From NCBI GenBank assembly GCA_030680795.1, contig JAUXUL010000027.1, forward strand, positions 97,248 through 161,247: DNA of 64,000 nt, in the 5' to 3' direction. Position 1 is the first letter of the stretch, and every line of letters begins with the position of its first letter. Source of the stretch: Anaerolineales bacterium. GTDB taxonomy: Bacteria; Chloroflexota; Anaerolineae; Anaerolineales; Villigracilaceae. The position numbers were made by a program, and so were the translations under genes. Under the pieces are notes generated by a model. The model was given only the letters and a program-made list of their open reading frames with translations. It had not been told where the DNA came from and searched no databases. This document shows positions 42,512-51,897 of this stretch, piece after piece.

Positions 42512-42823
42512 TCAATAAGCAAGCAGCTGGCCGCAGATGAATCTTGACAGCGCCTCTTCAAAAAGCGGAATGGCTGTCCCGGCTTGTGGAGTGTAGACCT
42601 TCCACACGAAGACGCGCTCACTGCATGTCCATGCGCCTGCGCTGCCGAAGGGGCCTTCGCTGATCGTTGTTGTGATCTGGGTATACCTCACGTTCATGTT
42701 GCGGATCAATTTTACATCCAGGGTTCGAGCTTGATTGTCAGCCTGATCGTCTAGTATGGTATTTAGCAAATACTTGGGGTCTGATATTCCGGGCGCTTGC
42801 AGCCAAATTACGTTGATGACCAT
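42512..42823 (-). CDS. Hypothetical short protein, doubtful
   Basis: 103 residues, not recognised. The middle (TQITTTISEGPFGSAGAWTC) and end (VFVWKVYTPQAGTAIPLFEEA) look like ordinary exported protein sequence with two cysteines, possibly the C-terminal part of a lost lipoprotein gene. No signal peptide and no clear ribosome site. The rest of 42463-43054 contains only the nirK terminator. Confidence 0.35.
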   Translation of the reverse strand: MVINVIWLQAPGISDPKYLLNTILDDQADNQARTLDVKLIRNMNVRYTQITTTISEGPFGSAGAWTCSERVFVWKVYTPQAGTAIPLFEEALSRFICGQLLAY

Positions 42824-43008
42824 GGCTGGGATTTGATACTAAGCAAGAAATCCATTGTTGTATATAATCAGTATGGCGGGGTTTTGTTGCGCACTGACGT
42901 CATAAAACGCCATGCTTGATGATGTCCAATACAGAATTGATATTCACAGTACAAGCCTGCAAGGTTGATTTGTGTGGGTGATGGATATAGGGTCCGCTGG
43001 GGGAATGG

Positions 43009-43036
43009 AAAAGCCCCGTCATTACGACAGGGCTTT
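43009..43036 (-). terminator. Terminator after nirK
   Basis: AAAGCCC-T-GTC and GAC-G-GGGCTTTT pair on the minus strand with loop GTAAT, 19 bases past the nirK stop. Confidence 0.8.
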
Positions 43037-43054
43037 GAAATTGGTGAACTGATT

Positions 43055-44461
43055 TTAGTGTCCGCTGCCAAGAATGGGCGTGCCGTTGAAGATTTCAGGA
43101 TTTTCATCGCCTTCGACCAGCAGGAAGCCCGCCAGCCCGCGTTGTAATCTTGAGAGGGCATGGTCTACAAGGATGTAGCGACCGGGGACTTCGAGGTGGA
43201 ACTCAACCATGGTCGCGCCGCCGGGCGGGACGAGGGTGGTTTGCACGTCGGTGAGAGGCGCGCTTGTGAGGGAAGCCTGATCGTAAACCCGATCAAATAT
43301 CTCGCCGATGACGTGGAAGGACGATGTGAGATTGGGCCCGCCGACGCCGAAGAAGATGCGCACGGTTTCGCCGACATTGGCTTTGAGGGGTTTCTGGTCG
43401 GTGAGTGCGCCCACTGCGCCGTTGAAGACGATATATTCGGGATCTTCGTTGAGCAGTTTGGTCACATCTGTTGTTTGCTTGCCTTTATCGCCAAACGCCC
43501 CGGTGGTGTAGATGTCGCCTTGCATGACGTAGAACTCACGATCCACTTCGGGTAAGCCGCCTTCAGGCTCAACGAGGATTAATCCATACATTCCGTTGGA
43601 GATGTGATTGGCGACCATCGGTGTGGCACAGTGATATACAAAGAGGCCGGGGTTGATGGCTTTGGCGGTGAATATAGTTTCTTTGCCGGGTTCGGTCTGG
43701 GCCATGACCGCGCCGCCGCCGGGACCGGTAACAGCGTGAAAGTCTACGGAGTGATTCAAGACACTACCGGTTTTGTTCTTCATGTGAACTTCGATGGTAT
43801 CGCCGATGCGGACGCGGAAGAATGGTCCGGGGACTGAACCGTTGAATGTCCAATATGTGAAGGTGGTCCCATCGGCGAGTTGACCTTCGACTTCGATGGC
43901 TTCCAGATTAATAACTACGGTAGTTGGTTCGCGGTCATCAAGGGGCGCGGGTAGATCGGTTGGATCGCGCACAATATCTGGGCCAGTGGTGGGTGCTTGT
44001 GTTGCTGCGTTTGCGGAGGAATCACCAAAAGCGCTTGAGGGTAAACCGTTTAGATATTGAACAACGGCATTGATCTCATCATCATTCAAGATGTCTGTCA
44101 GAGTGGCAGGCATAACGCCAACGGTGCAGGGTCCTGTCGGGCAGGTGGGCGGCAGGAAGGCATCGGGCTTTAAAATTGATTCGCGAATATACTCTTCAGA
44201 GGTTTTAGCGCTGCCGGTATATGTGCCGCTATTGAAATGTTCCTGTGCGGACGAGGGTATGTTTCCAAGATCTGGACCAATAACTCCGCGTGCATTTGGA
44301 ACTCCTGGAATGGCATGGCAGGCTGCGCATGTCCCTTTTTCAAAAGCAGCGAGTACTTCTGCTTCGGTATAGGATTTGTCGCTGGTCTTTGTGCTGCCGC
44401 AGGCTGTGATGAACATAATAAGCAATAGACCGATAAGGGTGGGTTTTATAAACGATTTCAT
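43055..44461 (-). CDS. nirK: Copper nitrite reductase fused to an N-terminal cytochrome c domain, lipoprotein
   Basis: Reduces nitrite to nitric oxide outside the cytoplasmic membrane. Lipobox FITAC (Cys21). Residues 32-140 form a cytochrome c domain with the heme site CAACH (Cys45, Cys48, His49) and a possible axial Met in VGVMPATL. Two cupredoxin domains follow. Type 1 copper ligands: His in NHSVDFHAV, then YHCATPMVANHISNGMYG (Cys, His, Met); type 2 ligands: second His of NHSVDFHAV, FHVIGEIFDRVY, and VDHALSRLQRG. The catalytic Asp is in SVDFH. All residues are present in the expected order. Heme at the N-terminus is less common than C-terminal fusions and would feed electrons directly. Confidence 0.93.
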   Translation of the reverse strand: MKSFIKPTLIGLLLIMFITACGSTKTSDKSYTEAEVLAAFEKGTCAACHAIPGVPNARGVIGPDLGNIPSSAQEHFNSGTYTGSAKTSEEYIRESILKPDAFLPPTCPTGPCTVGVMPATLTDILNDDEINAVVQYLNGLPSSAFGDSSANAATQAPTTGPDIVRDPTDLPAPLDDREPTTVVINLEAIEVEGQLADGTTFTYWTFNGSVPGPFFRVRIGDTIEVHMKNKTGSVLNHSVDFHAVTGPGGGAVMAQTEPGKETIFTAKAINPGLFVYHCATPMVANHISNGMYGLILVEPEGGLPEVDREFYVMQGDIYTTGAFGDKGKQTTDVTKLLNEDPEYIVFNGAVGALTDQKPLKANVGETVRIFFGVGGPNLTSSFHVIGEIFDRVYDQASLTSAPLTDVQTTLVPPGGATMVEFHLEVPGRYILVDHALSRLQRGLAGFLLVEGDENPEIFNGTPILGSGH

Positions 44462-44497
44462 CTTGAGCTCCTCTAGAATTTTTAATTAATAGACAAA

Positions 44498-44539
44498 GTA
44501 TATCCTAAAGACCGTGTTATATCTGTGACTTAAATCACG
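44498..44539 (-). promoter_or_regulatory. CRP/FNR-type activator site and promoter of nirK
   Basis: Palindrome TGTGA-CTTAAA-TCACG (44524-44539) upstream of nirK and a -10 element TATACT (44498-44503). If transcription starts near 44491 the palindrome centre falls at about -41, the class II position for CRP/FNR-family activators. Confidence 0.65.
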
Positions 44540-44552
44540 AAAAAGACCTGAC

Positions 44553-44606
44553 TTGACATATATTTATCCATTTTGTTTATTTACCCCACCCCCCTGGGCG
44601 GGGTAA
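44553..44606 (+). promoter_or_regulatory. csoR promoter with CsoR-type operator
   Basis: TTGACA (44553-44558), 17-base spacer, TTTATT (44576-44581), and the GC-rich inverted repeat TTACCCC ... GGGGTAA (44581-44606) overlapping the start site, like known CsoR operators. Confidence 0.7.
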
Positions 44607-44647
44607 GGAAAAACTGATAAGCCTTATCTGGAAGATTAGAGGTCAAT

Positions 44648-44917
44648 ATGGAAACTGACAACACAATTCGCCGATTAAAAACCGTTGAAGGCCACATGCG
44701 GGGTGTTATCCGCATGGTGGAAGAGGATGCGTATTGCATTGACGTGATCCGCCAGATACAGGCGATTGAAGCCGCTTTGAACAAGGTCAGTTCGAGGATT
44801 CTTGAAGACCACTTGAATTCATGTGTCATCACCGCAGTTCAAGGAAATAACAAGAAGGAACGCGAACGTGTATTGAAGGAAATTACCGAAGTGTTTGAGA
44901 TGTCTACGAAGGTTTGA
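44648..44917 (+). CDS. csoR: CsoR-family copper-sensing repressor
   Basis: 89-residue helical repressor. The Cu(I) triad Cys30-His55-Cys59 has exactly the spacing of M. tuberculosis CsoR (24 and 3 intervening residues). The protein binds DNA until copper occupies this site. It is preceded by an operator-like inverted repeat overlapping its own promoter, and followed by copper chaperone and exporter genes, so it probably controls csoR-copZ-copA. Nickel or formaldehyde sensors (RcnR/FrmR) share the fold but not this triad. Confidence 0.92.
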   Translation: METDNTIRRLKTVEGHMRGVIRMVEEDAYCIDVIRQIQAIEAALNKVSSRILEDHLNSCVITAVQGNNKKERERVLKEITEVFEMSTKV

Positions 44918-44954
44918 TGGTTTCGTAGTTGTATAGTTTTGTAGTTTGATAGTA

Positions 44955-45077
44955 TGGTGGTCGAGTAGCCATGAGCGAACCGAATGGCGTATCGAGACCA
45001 CACGTGACAAGAGTGTTTTCAATAAGTGGTGGTTTCGATACGTTCCTCAAAGAACATTCGGGACTACTCAACCACCG
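44955..45077. repeat. Inverted repeat between csoR and copZ
   Basis: GGTGGTCGAGTAGCC and GGACTACTCAACCACC face each other; inside, GTATCGAGACCAC faces GTGGTTTCGATAC. Low-complexity GTAGTTT repeats precede it. Confidence 0.75.
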
Positions 45078-45123
45078 TGTGTATCAAAAAAATAAAATCA
45101 TTTAACTCAAGGAGAAATAAACC

Positions 45124-45342
45124 ATGAATACAGTAACTTATACCGTTCCCGCGATTTCGTGCGGACATTGCACACACACGATCGAGACCGAAGTGGGTGA
45201 ATTGCAGGGAGTGCAGTCCGTGAAGGCGGATGAAGCCACCAAGAAAGTTGAAATTACTTATGATACGCCCGCGAGCGAAGCTGCTATAAAGGCTTTGCTG
45301 GCTGAGATTAATTACCCTGCTGAGGGACTTATTACCCTTTAG
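45124..45342 (+). CDS. copZ: Copper chaperone CopZ (HMA domain)
   Basis: 72-residue heavy-metal-associated domain that carries Cu(I) to CopA and CsoR. The metal motif is ISCGHCTHTIE with Cys13 and Cys16. The beta-alpha-beta-beta-alpha-beta pattern is complete. An AAGGAGAAATAA site precedes the ATG. It lies between csoR and copA in the same orientation. Confidence 0.92.
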   Translation: MNTVTYTVPAISCGHCTHTIETEVGELQGVQSVKADEATKKVEITYDTPASEAAIKALLAEINYPAEGLITL

Positions 45343-45431
45343 ATTTTACGGACTACCCAACACGCAGTCTTGCCTCCTTGAGCAATGTTGAAGGGACGTA
45401 ATCCGTATTTCGTAATGCGTAAGGAATACGA

Positions 45432-47912
45432 ATGGCTGATACCAAACAATTAACTCTCCCCATCACTGGCATGACCTGTGCGAACTGTGTTGCCACAGTG
45501 GAGCGCAACTTGAAGAAACTTGATGGTGTGCAAAACGCGGTGGTGAATCTTTCCTCCGAGCGCGCCACTGTGGATTTTGACTCTGCCAAACTCGGCTTGC
45601 CCGATGTCATTACACGTGTCAACCGCGCTGGTTATGGCGTTGCCACAGGCGAAGCGGATTTGATCATCAAGCGGCTCTCGGATGATAACGATGCGCGTCG
45701 TTTGGAAAAGGCGCTTGCAAAACTCGAAGGTGTATTGGAAGCACAAGTCAATTTCACCACCGAAAAAGCACGCGTGAAATATGTCCCCACGATCATCACG
45801 CAGGCGGAGTTGCGCCGTGCGGTAGCATCCGCGGGATTTGAAGCCATGGAACTTGGCGGTGAAGCCGAAGATGCAGAAGCGCAGGCGCGTGAACACGAGA
45901 TCAATGAACAACGTCGTCTGCTGATTATCGGATTGATTTTCACCGTGCCGTTGTTTCTGTTCGCAATGGGGCGTGACTTTGGACTGCTGCCTGCGGCGTT
46001 TTATGAAATGGCATCTATGGAAGGGATGAGTACTGCGCCTGCACCGTGGACAAACTGGTTGATGCTTGCTCTCGCCTTGCCTGTTCAGTTTTATGTAGGC
46101 TGGCAATATTATGTAGGCGCATTCAAGGCTTTGCGAAATAAATCCGCAAATATGGATGTGTTGATCGTGATGGGTTCCTCTGCCGCATTCTTCTATTCAC
46201 TGCCGATCACGTTTGGCTTGCTGGCGGGACATGTTTATTACGAAACAGCGGCGGTCATCATCACGTTGATTAAACTTGGAAAATTTCTGGAAGCGCGTGC
46301 AAAAGGACGCACCTCCGAAGCGATCAAGAAATTAATGGGACTGCGCGCCAAGACCGCCCGCGTCATTCGTCTGGACGTTGAAACTGAAGTGCCCGTGGAC
46401 GATGTGCGCGTCGGTGATATTGTGCTCGTCAAACCCGGAGAAAAGATTCCTGTGGATGGCGTCGTCGTAGAGGGACGAAGCGCAATTGACGAATCCATGC
46501 TGACGGGTGAATCACTGCCTGTTGAAAAGAAACCTGGCGATGTAGTCATCGGCGCAACGCTGAATAAACTTGGCATGTTGAAGTTTGAAGCCACCAAAGT
46601 CGGTAAAGAGACCGCCCTCGCGCAGATCGTCAAACTTGTGGAAGATGCGCAGGGAAGCAAAGCGCCCATTCAGAAGATGGCAGACCAAGTTTCAGCAGTG
46701 TTTGTGCCGATTGTGATTGCAATTGCGGCGCTTACTTTTGCAGGCTGGTATTTTTTTGGAACTGCTTTGCCGATCAACTCTGATATTGATAATTTCACAC
46801 GTGCATTGATTTATACGGTTGCTGTGCTGGTGATCGCCTGCCCATGTGCGATGGGGCTTGCCACTCCAACTGCGATTATGGTTGGTTCAGGCAAAGGTGC
46901 AGAAATTGGAATTTTATTCCGCAATAGTGAAGCGTTGGAACGCGCGGGAAAAGTGAATGTGGTGATTCTGGATAAGACAGGAACAATTACCAAAGGACAG
47001 CCTGCTGTTACAGACATAATTACGAATCACGAATCACGAATTACGAATGATGATCTGCTCCGTCTCGCCGCTTCCGTTGAGAAGGGCAGTGAGCATCCAC
47101 TTGGTGAATCCATTTGGGCGGAGGCAACCACTCGCGGGTTGGATTTAGTGGAACCGACTGGTTTTAAAGCAGAGGCTGGGCATGGCGTGCAGGCAGAGGT
47201 TGAGGGAAGAAGCGTCATCGTAGGGAATAAGCGAATGTTCGAGGCGCGTGGAATCCAGTTGGGGAATCTCGAATCCGAAGTGTCGCGCCTTCAATCTGAA
47301 GCGAAAACAGCGATGCTCGTTGCAATTGACAATCAAGCCGCGGGAATTATTGCGGTGGCGGACACGATCAAGGATAGTTCGAAAGATGCGATTGCGGACT
47401 TGCATCGCATGGGCTTGAAGGTTGTGATGATCACGGGCGATAATCAAAAGACTGCTGATGCAATTGCAAAACAAGTCGGCGTTGACCAAGTATTAGCTGA
47501 GGTGTTACCGGAAGGAAAATCCAACGAAGTTAAGAAACTTCAAATCGAAAATCGAAAATCGAAAATCGTAAATGTAGTTGCCATGGTTGGTGACGGCGTG
47601 AATGATGCTCCCGCTCTTGCTCAAGCGGATGTGGGACTCGCGATTGGCACGGGAACAGATGTGGCCATGGCCGCCGCACCTGTGACCTTGATGAGCGGCG
47701 ACCTGCGCGGCGTTGCGCGCGCGATCAATCTCTCGCGCAAAACCCTGACAACCATCAAGCAAAATTTGTTCTGGGCGTTTATTTATAACGTGATTTTGAT
47801 CCCCGCCGCTGCGCTTGGATATTTAAACCCGATGCTCGCCGCTGGCGCAATGGCTTTCAGCAGTGTCTTTGTGGTGACGAATAGCCTTAGATTACGAGGA
47901 CACAAAATTTAG
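45432..47912 (+). CDS. copA: Copper-exporting P1B-type ATPase CopA
   Basis: 826 residues. N-terminal HMA with Cys16/Cys19 (GMTCANC), then a second HMA-like segment (residues 73-140) that has lost its cysteines. Phosphorylation Asp514 in DKTGTITKG, transmembrane metal site CPC at 470-472 (IACPCAMG), phosphatase motif TGES, ATP-binding HP dipeptide (GSEHPLG), and hinge [10 protein letters not shown]. The CPC, with the YN motif near the end, indicates Cu(I). Two loops carry simple repeats: NHESRITN near 47020 and [10 protein letters not shown] near 47545, inserted between normal family segments. Confidence 0.94.
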   Translation: MADTKQLTLPITGMTCANCVATVERNLKKLDGVQNAVVNLSSERATVDFDSAKLGLPDVITRVNRAGYGVATGEADLIIKRLSDDNDARRLEKALAKLEGVLEAQVNFTTEKARVKYVPTIITQAELRRAVASAGFEAMELGGEAEDAEAQAREHEINEQRRLLIIGLIFTVPLFLFAMGRDFGLLPAAFYEMASMEGMSTAPAPWTNWLMLALALPVQFYVGWQYYVGAFKALRNKSANMDVLIVMGSSAAFFYSLPITFGLLAGHVYYETAAVIITLIKLGKFLEARAKGRTSEAIKKLMGLRAKTARVIRLDVETEVPVDDVRVGDIVLVKPGEKIPVDGVVVEGRSAIDESMLTGESLPVEKKPGDVVIGATLNKLGMLKFEATKVGKETALAQIVKLVEDAQGSKAPIQKMADQVSAVFVPIVIAIAALTFAGWYFFGTALPINSDIDNFTRALIYTVAVLVIACPCAMGLATPTAIMVGSGKGAEIGILFRNSEALERAGKVNVVILDKTGTITKGQPAVTDIITNHESRITNDDLLRLAASVEKGSEHPLGESIWAEATTRGLDLVEPTGFKAEAGHGVQAEVEGRSVIVGNKRMFEARGIQLGNLESEVSRLQSEAKTAMLVAIDNQAAGIIAVADTIKDSSKDAIADLHRMGLKVVMITGDNQKTADAIAKQVGVDQVLAEVLPEGKSNEVKKLQIENRKSKIVNVVAMVGDGVNDAPALAQADVGLAIGTGTDVAMAAAPVTLMSGDLRGVARAINLSRKTLTTIKQNLFWAFIYNVILIPAAALGYLNPMLAAGAMAFSSVFVVTNSLRLRGHKI

Positions 47913-48016
47913 GTGTCGGGTCTCTCGTTGAAATAAAACAAAATATGAGCAGGTAAAACAGGTATATAGGTAGATACGTATTTACCCGTGTACCTGTTTC
48001 CGTGTATACTCGCCGC

Positions 48017-48400
48017 ATGGCGAAATATTACTCACCCGAAGAAGCAAATGAGGCCCTCGTCGTCGTCCGCCCGATGATGGCAGAGTTGATGAGAATAGGG
48101 GAGAAAACCCGCGCTCATCAGCCAGAGATTTGGTCTGTTGTACAAAAGGCCGCGGGCAATGGCGGGAATCCCGAATTAAGCAAATTGCTTCCAGATTTTG
48201 ACCGCCTCGATATTCTCATGCACAGAATTCAGGATATGGGTATCGAAGTGAAAGACTTGACCATCGGGTTGATGGATTTCTTCACTTTGTACGATGGCAG
48301 GGAAGTGTACTTGTGTTGGAAATATGGCGAGGCCAGTATCCAGTTCTGGCACGAGATCGAAGCGGGCTTTCAAGGTCGTCGCTTGATCGATTGGGAGTAA
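48017..48400 (+). CDS. DUF2203 family protein
   Basis: 127 residues. Begins MAKYYSPEEANEALVVVRP, which with the end GREVYLCWKYGEASIQFWHE and RRLIDWE is the pattern of DUF2203, a family of unknown function found in Chloroflexi, Thermus and Actinobacteria. The ATG at 48017 is preferred over an upstream alternative start. No membrane segment. The flanks contain short TACCTGTTTAC-like simple repeats. Confidence 0.87.
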   Translation: MAKYYSPEEANEALVVVRPMMAELMRIGEKTRAHQPEIWSVVQKAAGNGGNPELSKLLPDFDRLDILMHRIQDMGIEVKDLTIGLMDFFTLYDGREVYLCWKYGEASIQFWHEIEAGFQGRRLIDWE

Positions 48401-48548
48401 GGCATTGTCATATATTCTGAACTGTTTTATACCAGTCCGCAGCTAATCAAAGACCTTGTTGCCAAAACAGCAAGGTCTTCTTATTTACCTGTTTACTAGT
48501 GTACCTATTTACTTGTCTGCGTGTTTACTAATTCACCAAAGGAGTTCA

Positions 48549-49445
48549 ATGAACAAAGGAATCTTATACGGCATCGGCGCGTACGTTTTTTGGGGCTTTT
48601 TTCCCATCTATTGGAAATTGCTTCAGCACGTCCCTGCCATTCAACTGATCGGGCATCGCATCATCTGGTCATTCCTTCTGTTGATCGTTGTCATTCTCTT
48701 TACCAAACAATGGGCGGAATTTCGGAAAACAGTAACCGTCAAAGTTTTGCGCATTTATACGCTCGCGGCTCTGCTTATTGGCGTGAACTGGTTTTTGTAT
48801 GTTTGGGCGGTCAATGCAAATTTTATTGTCGAAACCAGTCTTGGTTATTTTATTAACCCGCTCCTCAGTGTGTTGATGGGCGTGATCTTTTTAAAAGAAC
48901 GTTTGCGCTTTGCTCAATGGATTCCCGTCATCCTCGCCGCAATTGGCGTAACCTACCTGACCTTTGTATATGGCCGCCTGCCTTATATCGCACTGTCTCT
49001 TGCGCTGTCATTTGGTTTGTATGGTCTTGTCAAAAAACTTTCGCCGCTGGGCTCGCTTTATGGACTCACCATTGAAACAGGAATTCTTTTCATTCCCGCG
49101 CTTGGCTATCTCCTTTTTATGCAAATCAATAACGCCGCCGCATTTCTTAAGACAGGCATCACCTCAGACTTGCTCATGATCGGCGCGGGACTTGTCACCA
49201 CAATTCCCCTGCTTATGTTCGCTTCCGCGGCGCGTTCGATCCCGCTGTGGACGGTAGGCCTACTTCAATACATTGCGCCGACGCTTCAATTTCTGATCGG
49301 CGTTTTCGTTTATAAAGAACCGTTCAGCCACAATCAATTGATCGGTTTTAGCATTGTGTGGACCGCCCTCATTGTTTTTCTTGTTGAAAATTACCTCGCC
49401 AACCGCGCACCTGTTGAACCCATTCCTGAAATGGGGGAGGGTTAA
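48549..49445 (+). CDS. rarD: RarD/EamA-family transporter
   Basis: Ten-helix membrane protein of 298 residues in the drug/metabolite transporter superfamily. Characteristic RarD blocks: GIGAYVFWGFFPIYWKLL at the start, IGHRIIWS, VNWFLYVWAVN, ETSLGYFINPLLSVLMG. The ATG at 48549 has AAAGGAG upstream; earlier frames read simple repeats. Substrate of RarD proteins is unknown. The next gene begins immediately after the stop, so they are co-transcribed. Confidence 0.87.
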   Translation: MNKGILYGIGAYVFWGFFPIYWKLLQHVPAIQLIGHRIIWSFLLLIVVILFTKQWAEFRKTVTVKVLRIYTLAALLIGVNWFLYVWAVNANFIVETSLGYFINPLLSVLMGVIFLKERLRFAQWIPVILAAIGVTYLTFVYGRLPYIALSLALSFGLYGLVKKLSPLGSLYGLTIETGILFIPALGYLLFMQINNAAAFLKTGITSDLLMIGAGLVTTIPLLMFASAARSIPLWTVGLLQYIAPTLQFLIGVFVYKEPFSHNQLIGFSIVWTALIVFLVENYLANRAPVEPIPEMGEG

Positions 49446-50453
49446 ATGAAAGTTCTCTTCATTGGCGGCACGGGTTTGATTTCCTCCGCGTGCAGTGATC
49501 TCGCGGTTGAGAGCGGCCACGAACTTTTTCTTTTGAACAGGTCTGCGTCAACGAAATATCCTGCGCCCAAACATTCGACAATTCTACAGGCGGATATCCA
49601 CGCTGTTTCAACGCATCTTTCCGCGCTGTTAGCTGGTCACCGTTTCGACGTAGTGGTGGACTTTATAGCATTCACCCCCGAAGACATTGAACGTGACATT
49701 TCCCTCTTCCGCGACAAGACAGATCAATTCGTGTTCATCTCCTCGGCCAGTGCCTACCAAAAGCCAGTGAAAAATTATCTCATCACCGAAGAGACACCAT
49801 TGGAGAATCCATTTTGGGATTATTCGCGGGACAAGATCGCCTGTGAAGAAAAGTTGATGAACGAATATCGTGAAAACGGCTTCCCCGTTACCATTATTCG
49901 CCCTTCACACACGTACGGACCTTCGCAGATCCCACTCTGTGTGGGAAGCTGGCTGCACCCGTGGACATTGGTTGTCCGCATGAAACAAGGCAAACCAGTC
50001 ATTGTCCCTGGCGATGGCACGTCCCTGTGGGTGCTGACCTGGAACGCAGATTTTGCCAAAGGGCTGGTCGGTTTGCTTGGAAATAAAAAATCCGTTGGCC
50101 AAGCTTTTCAGATTACGTCAGATGAAGTGCTGAGTTGGGATCAAATTTATCTCGAAGCGTATCAAGCTCTCGGTCTCGCACCGAACGTGGTTCACATCCC
50201 CAGCGATTTGATCGCCGCGTATGACGCTCACGCATTGGGAAGCCTCAATGGCGATAAGTCAAATAGTGTTGTGTTCGATAACAGCAAGATCAAGCGTTTT
50301 GTATCCAATTTCAATTGCGAAGTGAATTGGGCAAAAGGCTTGCGCCGCTCGCTGGTGTGGTTCGAGGCACACCCCGAATTTCAGACAATTGACCAGGCAG
50401 CGAATGCAAAATGGGATAAGATCATTGAGTTATATGAGAGGGCGCTTCCATAG
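49446..50453 (+). CDS. NAD-dependent epimerase/dehydratase-family protein (CSP41-like)
   Basis: 335 residues, extended SDR fold. The nucleotide motif is FIGGTGLISSACSDLA, the Ser is in VFISSASAY, and the classical YxxxK is WDYSRDKIACEE, i.e. Tyr is followed by SRDK. The C-terminal domain (HTYGPSQIPLC ... GTSLWVLTWNADFAKGL) resembles the group related to chloroplast RNA-binding CSP41 and sugar epimerases. Start ATG follows the rarD stop directly with GGGGGAGGG as ribosome site. Substrate is unknown. Confidence 0.83.
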   Translation: MKVLFIGGTGLISSACSDLAVESGHELFLLNRSASTKYPAPKHSTILQADIHAVSTHLSALLAGHRFDVVVDFIAFTPEDIERDISLFRDKTDQFVFISSASAYQKPVKNYLITEETPLENPFWDYSRDKIACEEKLMNEYRENGFPVTIIRPSHTYGPSQIPLCVGSWLHPWTLVVRMKQGKPVIVPGDGTSLWVLTWNADFAKGLVGLLGNKKSVGQAFQITSDEVLSWDQIYLEAYQALGLAPNVVHIPSDLIAAYDAHALGSLNGDKSNSVVFDNSKIKRFVSNFNCEVNWAKGLRRSLVWFEAHPEFQTIDQAANAKWDKIIELYERALP

Positions 50454-50460
50454 CCATCTT

Positions 50461-50512
50461 AGACCTCCAAGTTCTTCACCCTAATGGGCGCTTCGCAAAG
50501 AACTCGGAGGTC
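50461..50512. repeat. Inverted repeat, AGACCTCC..AAGTTCTT family
   Basis: AGACCTCCAAGTTCTT faces AAGAACTCGGAGGTCT (two mismatches) around a 20-base loop. It could act as a terminator, but no T-run follows. Confidence 0.7.
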
Positions 50513-50558
50513 TGGATTACGGGGAGTATAATGTTCAAAATAAATTTGCGAGGTCGCT

Positions 50559-51755
50559 ATGCCAAAAAATAAAGGTGTTATTGGAATTCTGACCGGGGGC
50601 GGCGATGTGCCGGGATTAAATCCCGCTATTCGCGCGGTAACGATCCGTGCATTGCGTGAGGGTTATCAAGTGATCGGTATCCGCCGCGGTTGGGGTGGTT
50701 TGGTGGATATCATCCGTGATAAGAATGCCGATAACAGCAATAATTTCCAGGTCCTGACAGAGGAGATAGTCAACCGGGCGGGCCGAACAGGCGGCACATT
50801 TCTGCACACCTCACGTACAAACCCAGGGAAGGTCAAGAAGGAGGATGTCCCCCAGCATTTGCAGGATAGGTATGCTGAGGAGAAAAATGACCTGACCCCG
50901 GAAGTACTCAAAAATCTTGATTTTCTTGGCATAGATTACATAATCCCAATTGGGGGTGACGATACACTCAGTTACGGGGTTCGGTTATATCAGGAGGGTT
51001 TTAAAGTGGTCGCCATCCCAAAGACGATGGATAACGATGTGCCAGGGACAGATTATTGCATAGGCTTTAGCACCTGCGTCACTCGCACCATTTCACTGAC
51101 CAACAGCCTGCGGACAATTGCCGGTTCGCATGAACGCTTTATGGTGCTTGAGGTGTTTGGGCGTTATGCCGGGTTTACTGCCATGCTGCCGACAATGGCC
51201 GGAGCCGCAAACCGTTGTGTTATTCCGGAGTACAAATTCAATATTGACCACCTGACGGAATTGCTGGTTAAAGACCGCGATGCCAACCCCAGTCATTATT
51301 CTGTATTGCTGATTTCAGAAGGAGCCATGTATGAAGGCGGCGAAATGATTTTTAAAGACCGCTCCACGGATGCGTTCGGCCATGCCAAGTTAGGGGGCAT
51401 CGGCGACCTGGTTTCAGAGCGGATAAAAGAGCTCTCGCCGAAATACAACAAAGGCAAAACGGTGGATGTGATCAATCAGAAACTTGGTTATATGGTGCGC
51501 GGCGGCGACCCGGATGCAATTGATTCAATTGTTCCAATGGCATTTGGCAATCTCGCGCTCGACCTTGTATTGGGCGGCATCCATGGCAGGCTGGTGGTTC
51601 TGAAGAATGGCCGCTACGACAATATGCCGTTGGATATCGTGACTTCCACTAAAAAGCTCGTGGATGTAAATCACTTTTACGATACTGAGCGTTATCGTCC
51701 AAAATATGAGAATTTTGAGATGAAGCCGCTGTTTATCATGACCAGCGAGGTATAG
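50559..51755 (+). CDS. 6-phosphofructokinase, probably PPi-dependent
   Basis: 398 residues. N-terminal TGGGDVPGLNPAIRA is the phosphofructokinase nucleotide-side loop. The motif IGGDDTLSYG has Asp135 where ATP enzymes usually have Gly, which with the Lys in PKTMDNDVPGT is typical of PPi-dependent enzymes. Other blocks are GRYAGFTA and RGGDPDAID. It would phosphorylate fructose 6-phosphate (or run in reverse) in glycolysis. No other glycolytic gene is near. PPi dependence is inferred from these two residues. Confidence 0.9.
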   Translation: MPKNKGVIGILTGGGDVPGLNPAIRAVTIRALREGYQVIGIRRGWGGLVDIIRDKNADNSNNFQVLTEEIVNRAGRTGGTFLHTSRTNPGKVKKEDVPQHLQDRYAEEKNDLTPEVLKNLDFLGIDYIIPIGGDDTLSYGVRLYQEGFKVVAIPKTMDNDVPGTDYCIGFSTCVTRTISLTNSLRTIAGSHERFMVLEVFGRYAGFTAMLPTMAGAANRCVIPEYKFNIDHLTELLVKDRDANPSHYSVLLISEGAMYEGGEMIFKDRSTDAFGHAKLGGIGDLVSERIKELSPKYNKGKTVDVINQKLGYMVRGGDPDAIDSIVPMAFGNLALDLVLGGIHGRLVVLKNGRYDNMPLDIVTSTKKLVDVNHFYDTERYRPKYENFEMKPLFIMTSEV

Positions 51756-51766
51756 AAGAATGTGCA

Positions 51767-51797
51767 GGTGGCAGTCACTTCGCAAGTGCCTGTCACC
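51767..51797. repeat. Hairpin repeat after the phosphofructokinase gene
   Basis: GGTGGCAGTCACTT and AAGTGCCTGTCACC pair with two mismatches around CGC. No T-run, so an unclear terminator. Confidence 0.5.
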
Positions 51798-51897
51798 CCA
51801 GTAGCAAGAGTTTACACTTGAGCCCAGCTAAGAATATTATCGGTTATCTGACTTGAGTTGAGTATAATTGCCCAAACTTTAATGAGGAGTTTAACAA

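Noticed and set aside
47945..48540. CRISPR-like short repeats (TACCTGTTTAC-type)
   Set aside because: Units are short, irregular and without spacers; they are simple-sequence tracts. No cas genes are present.
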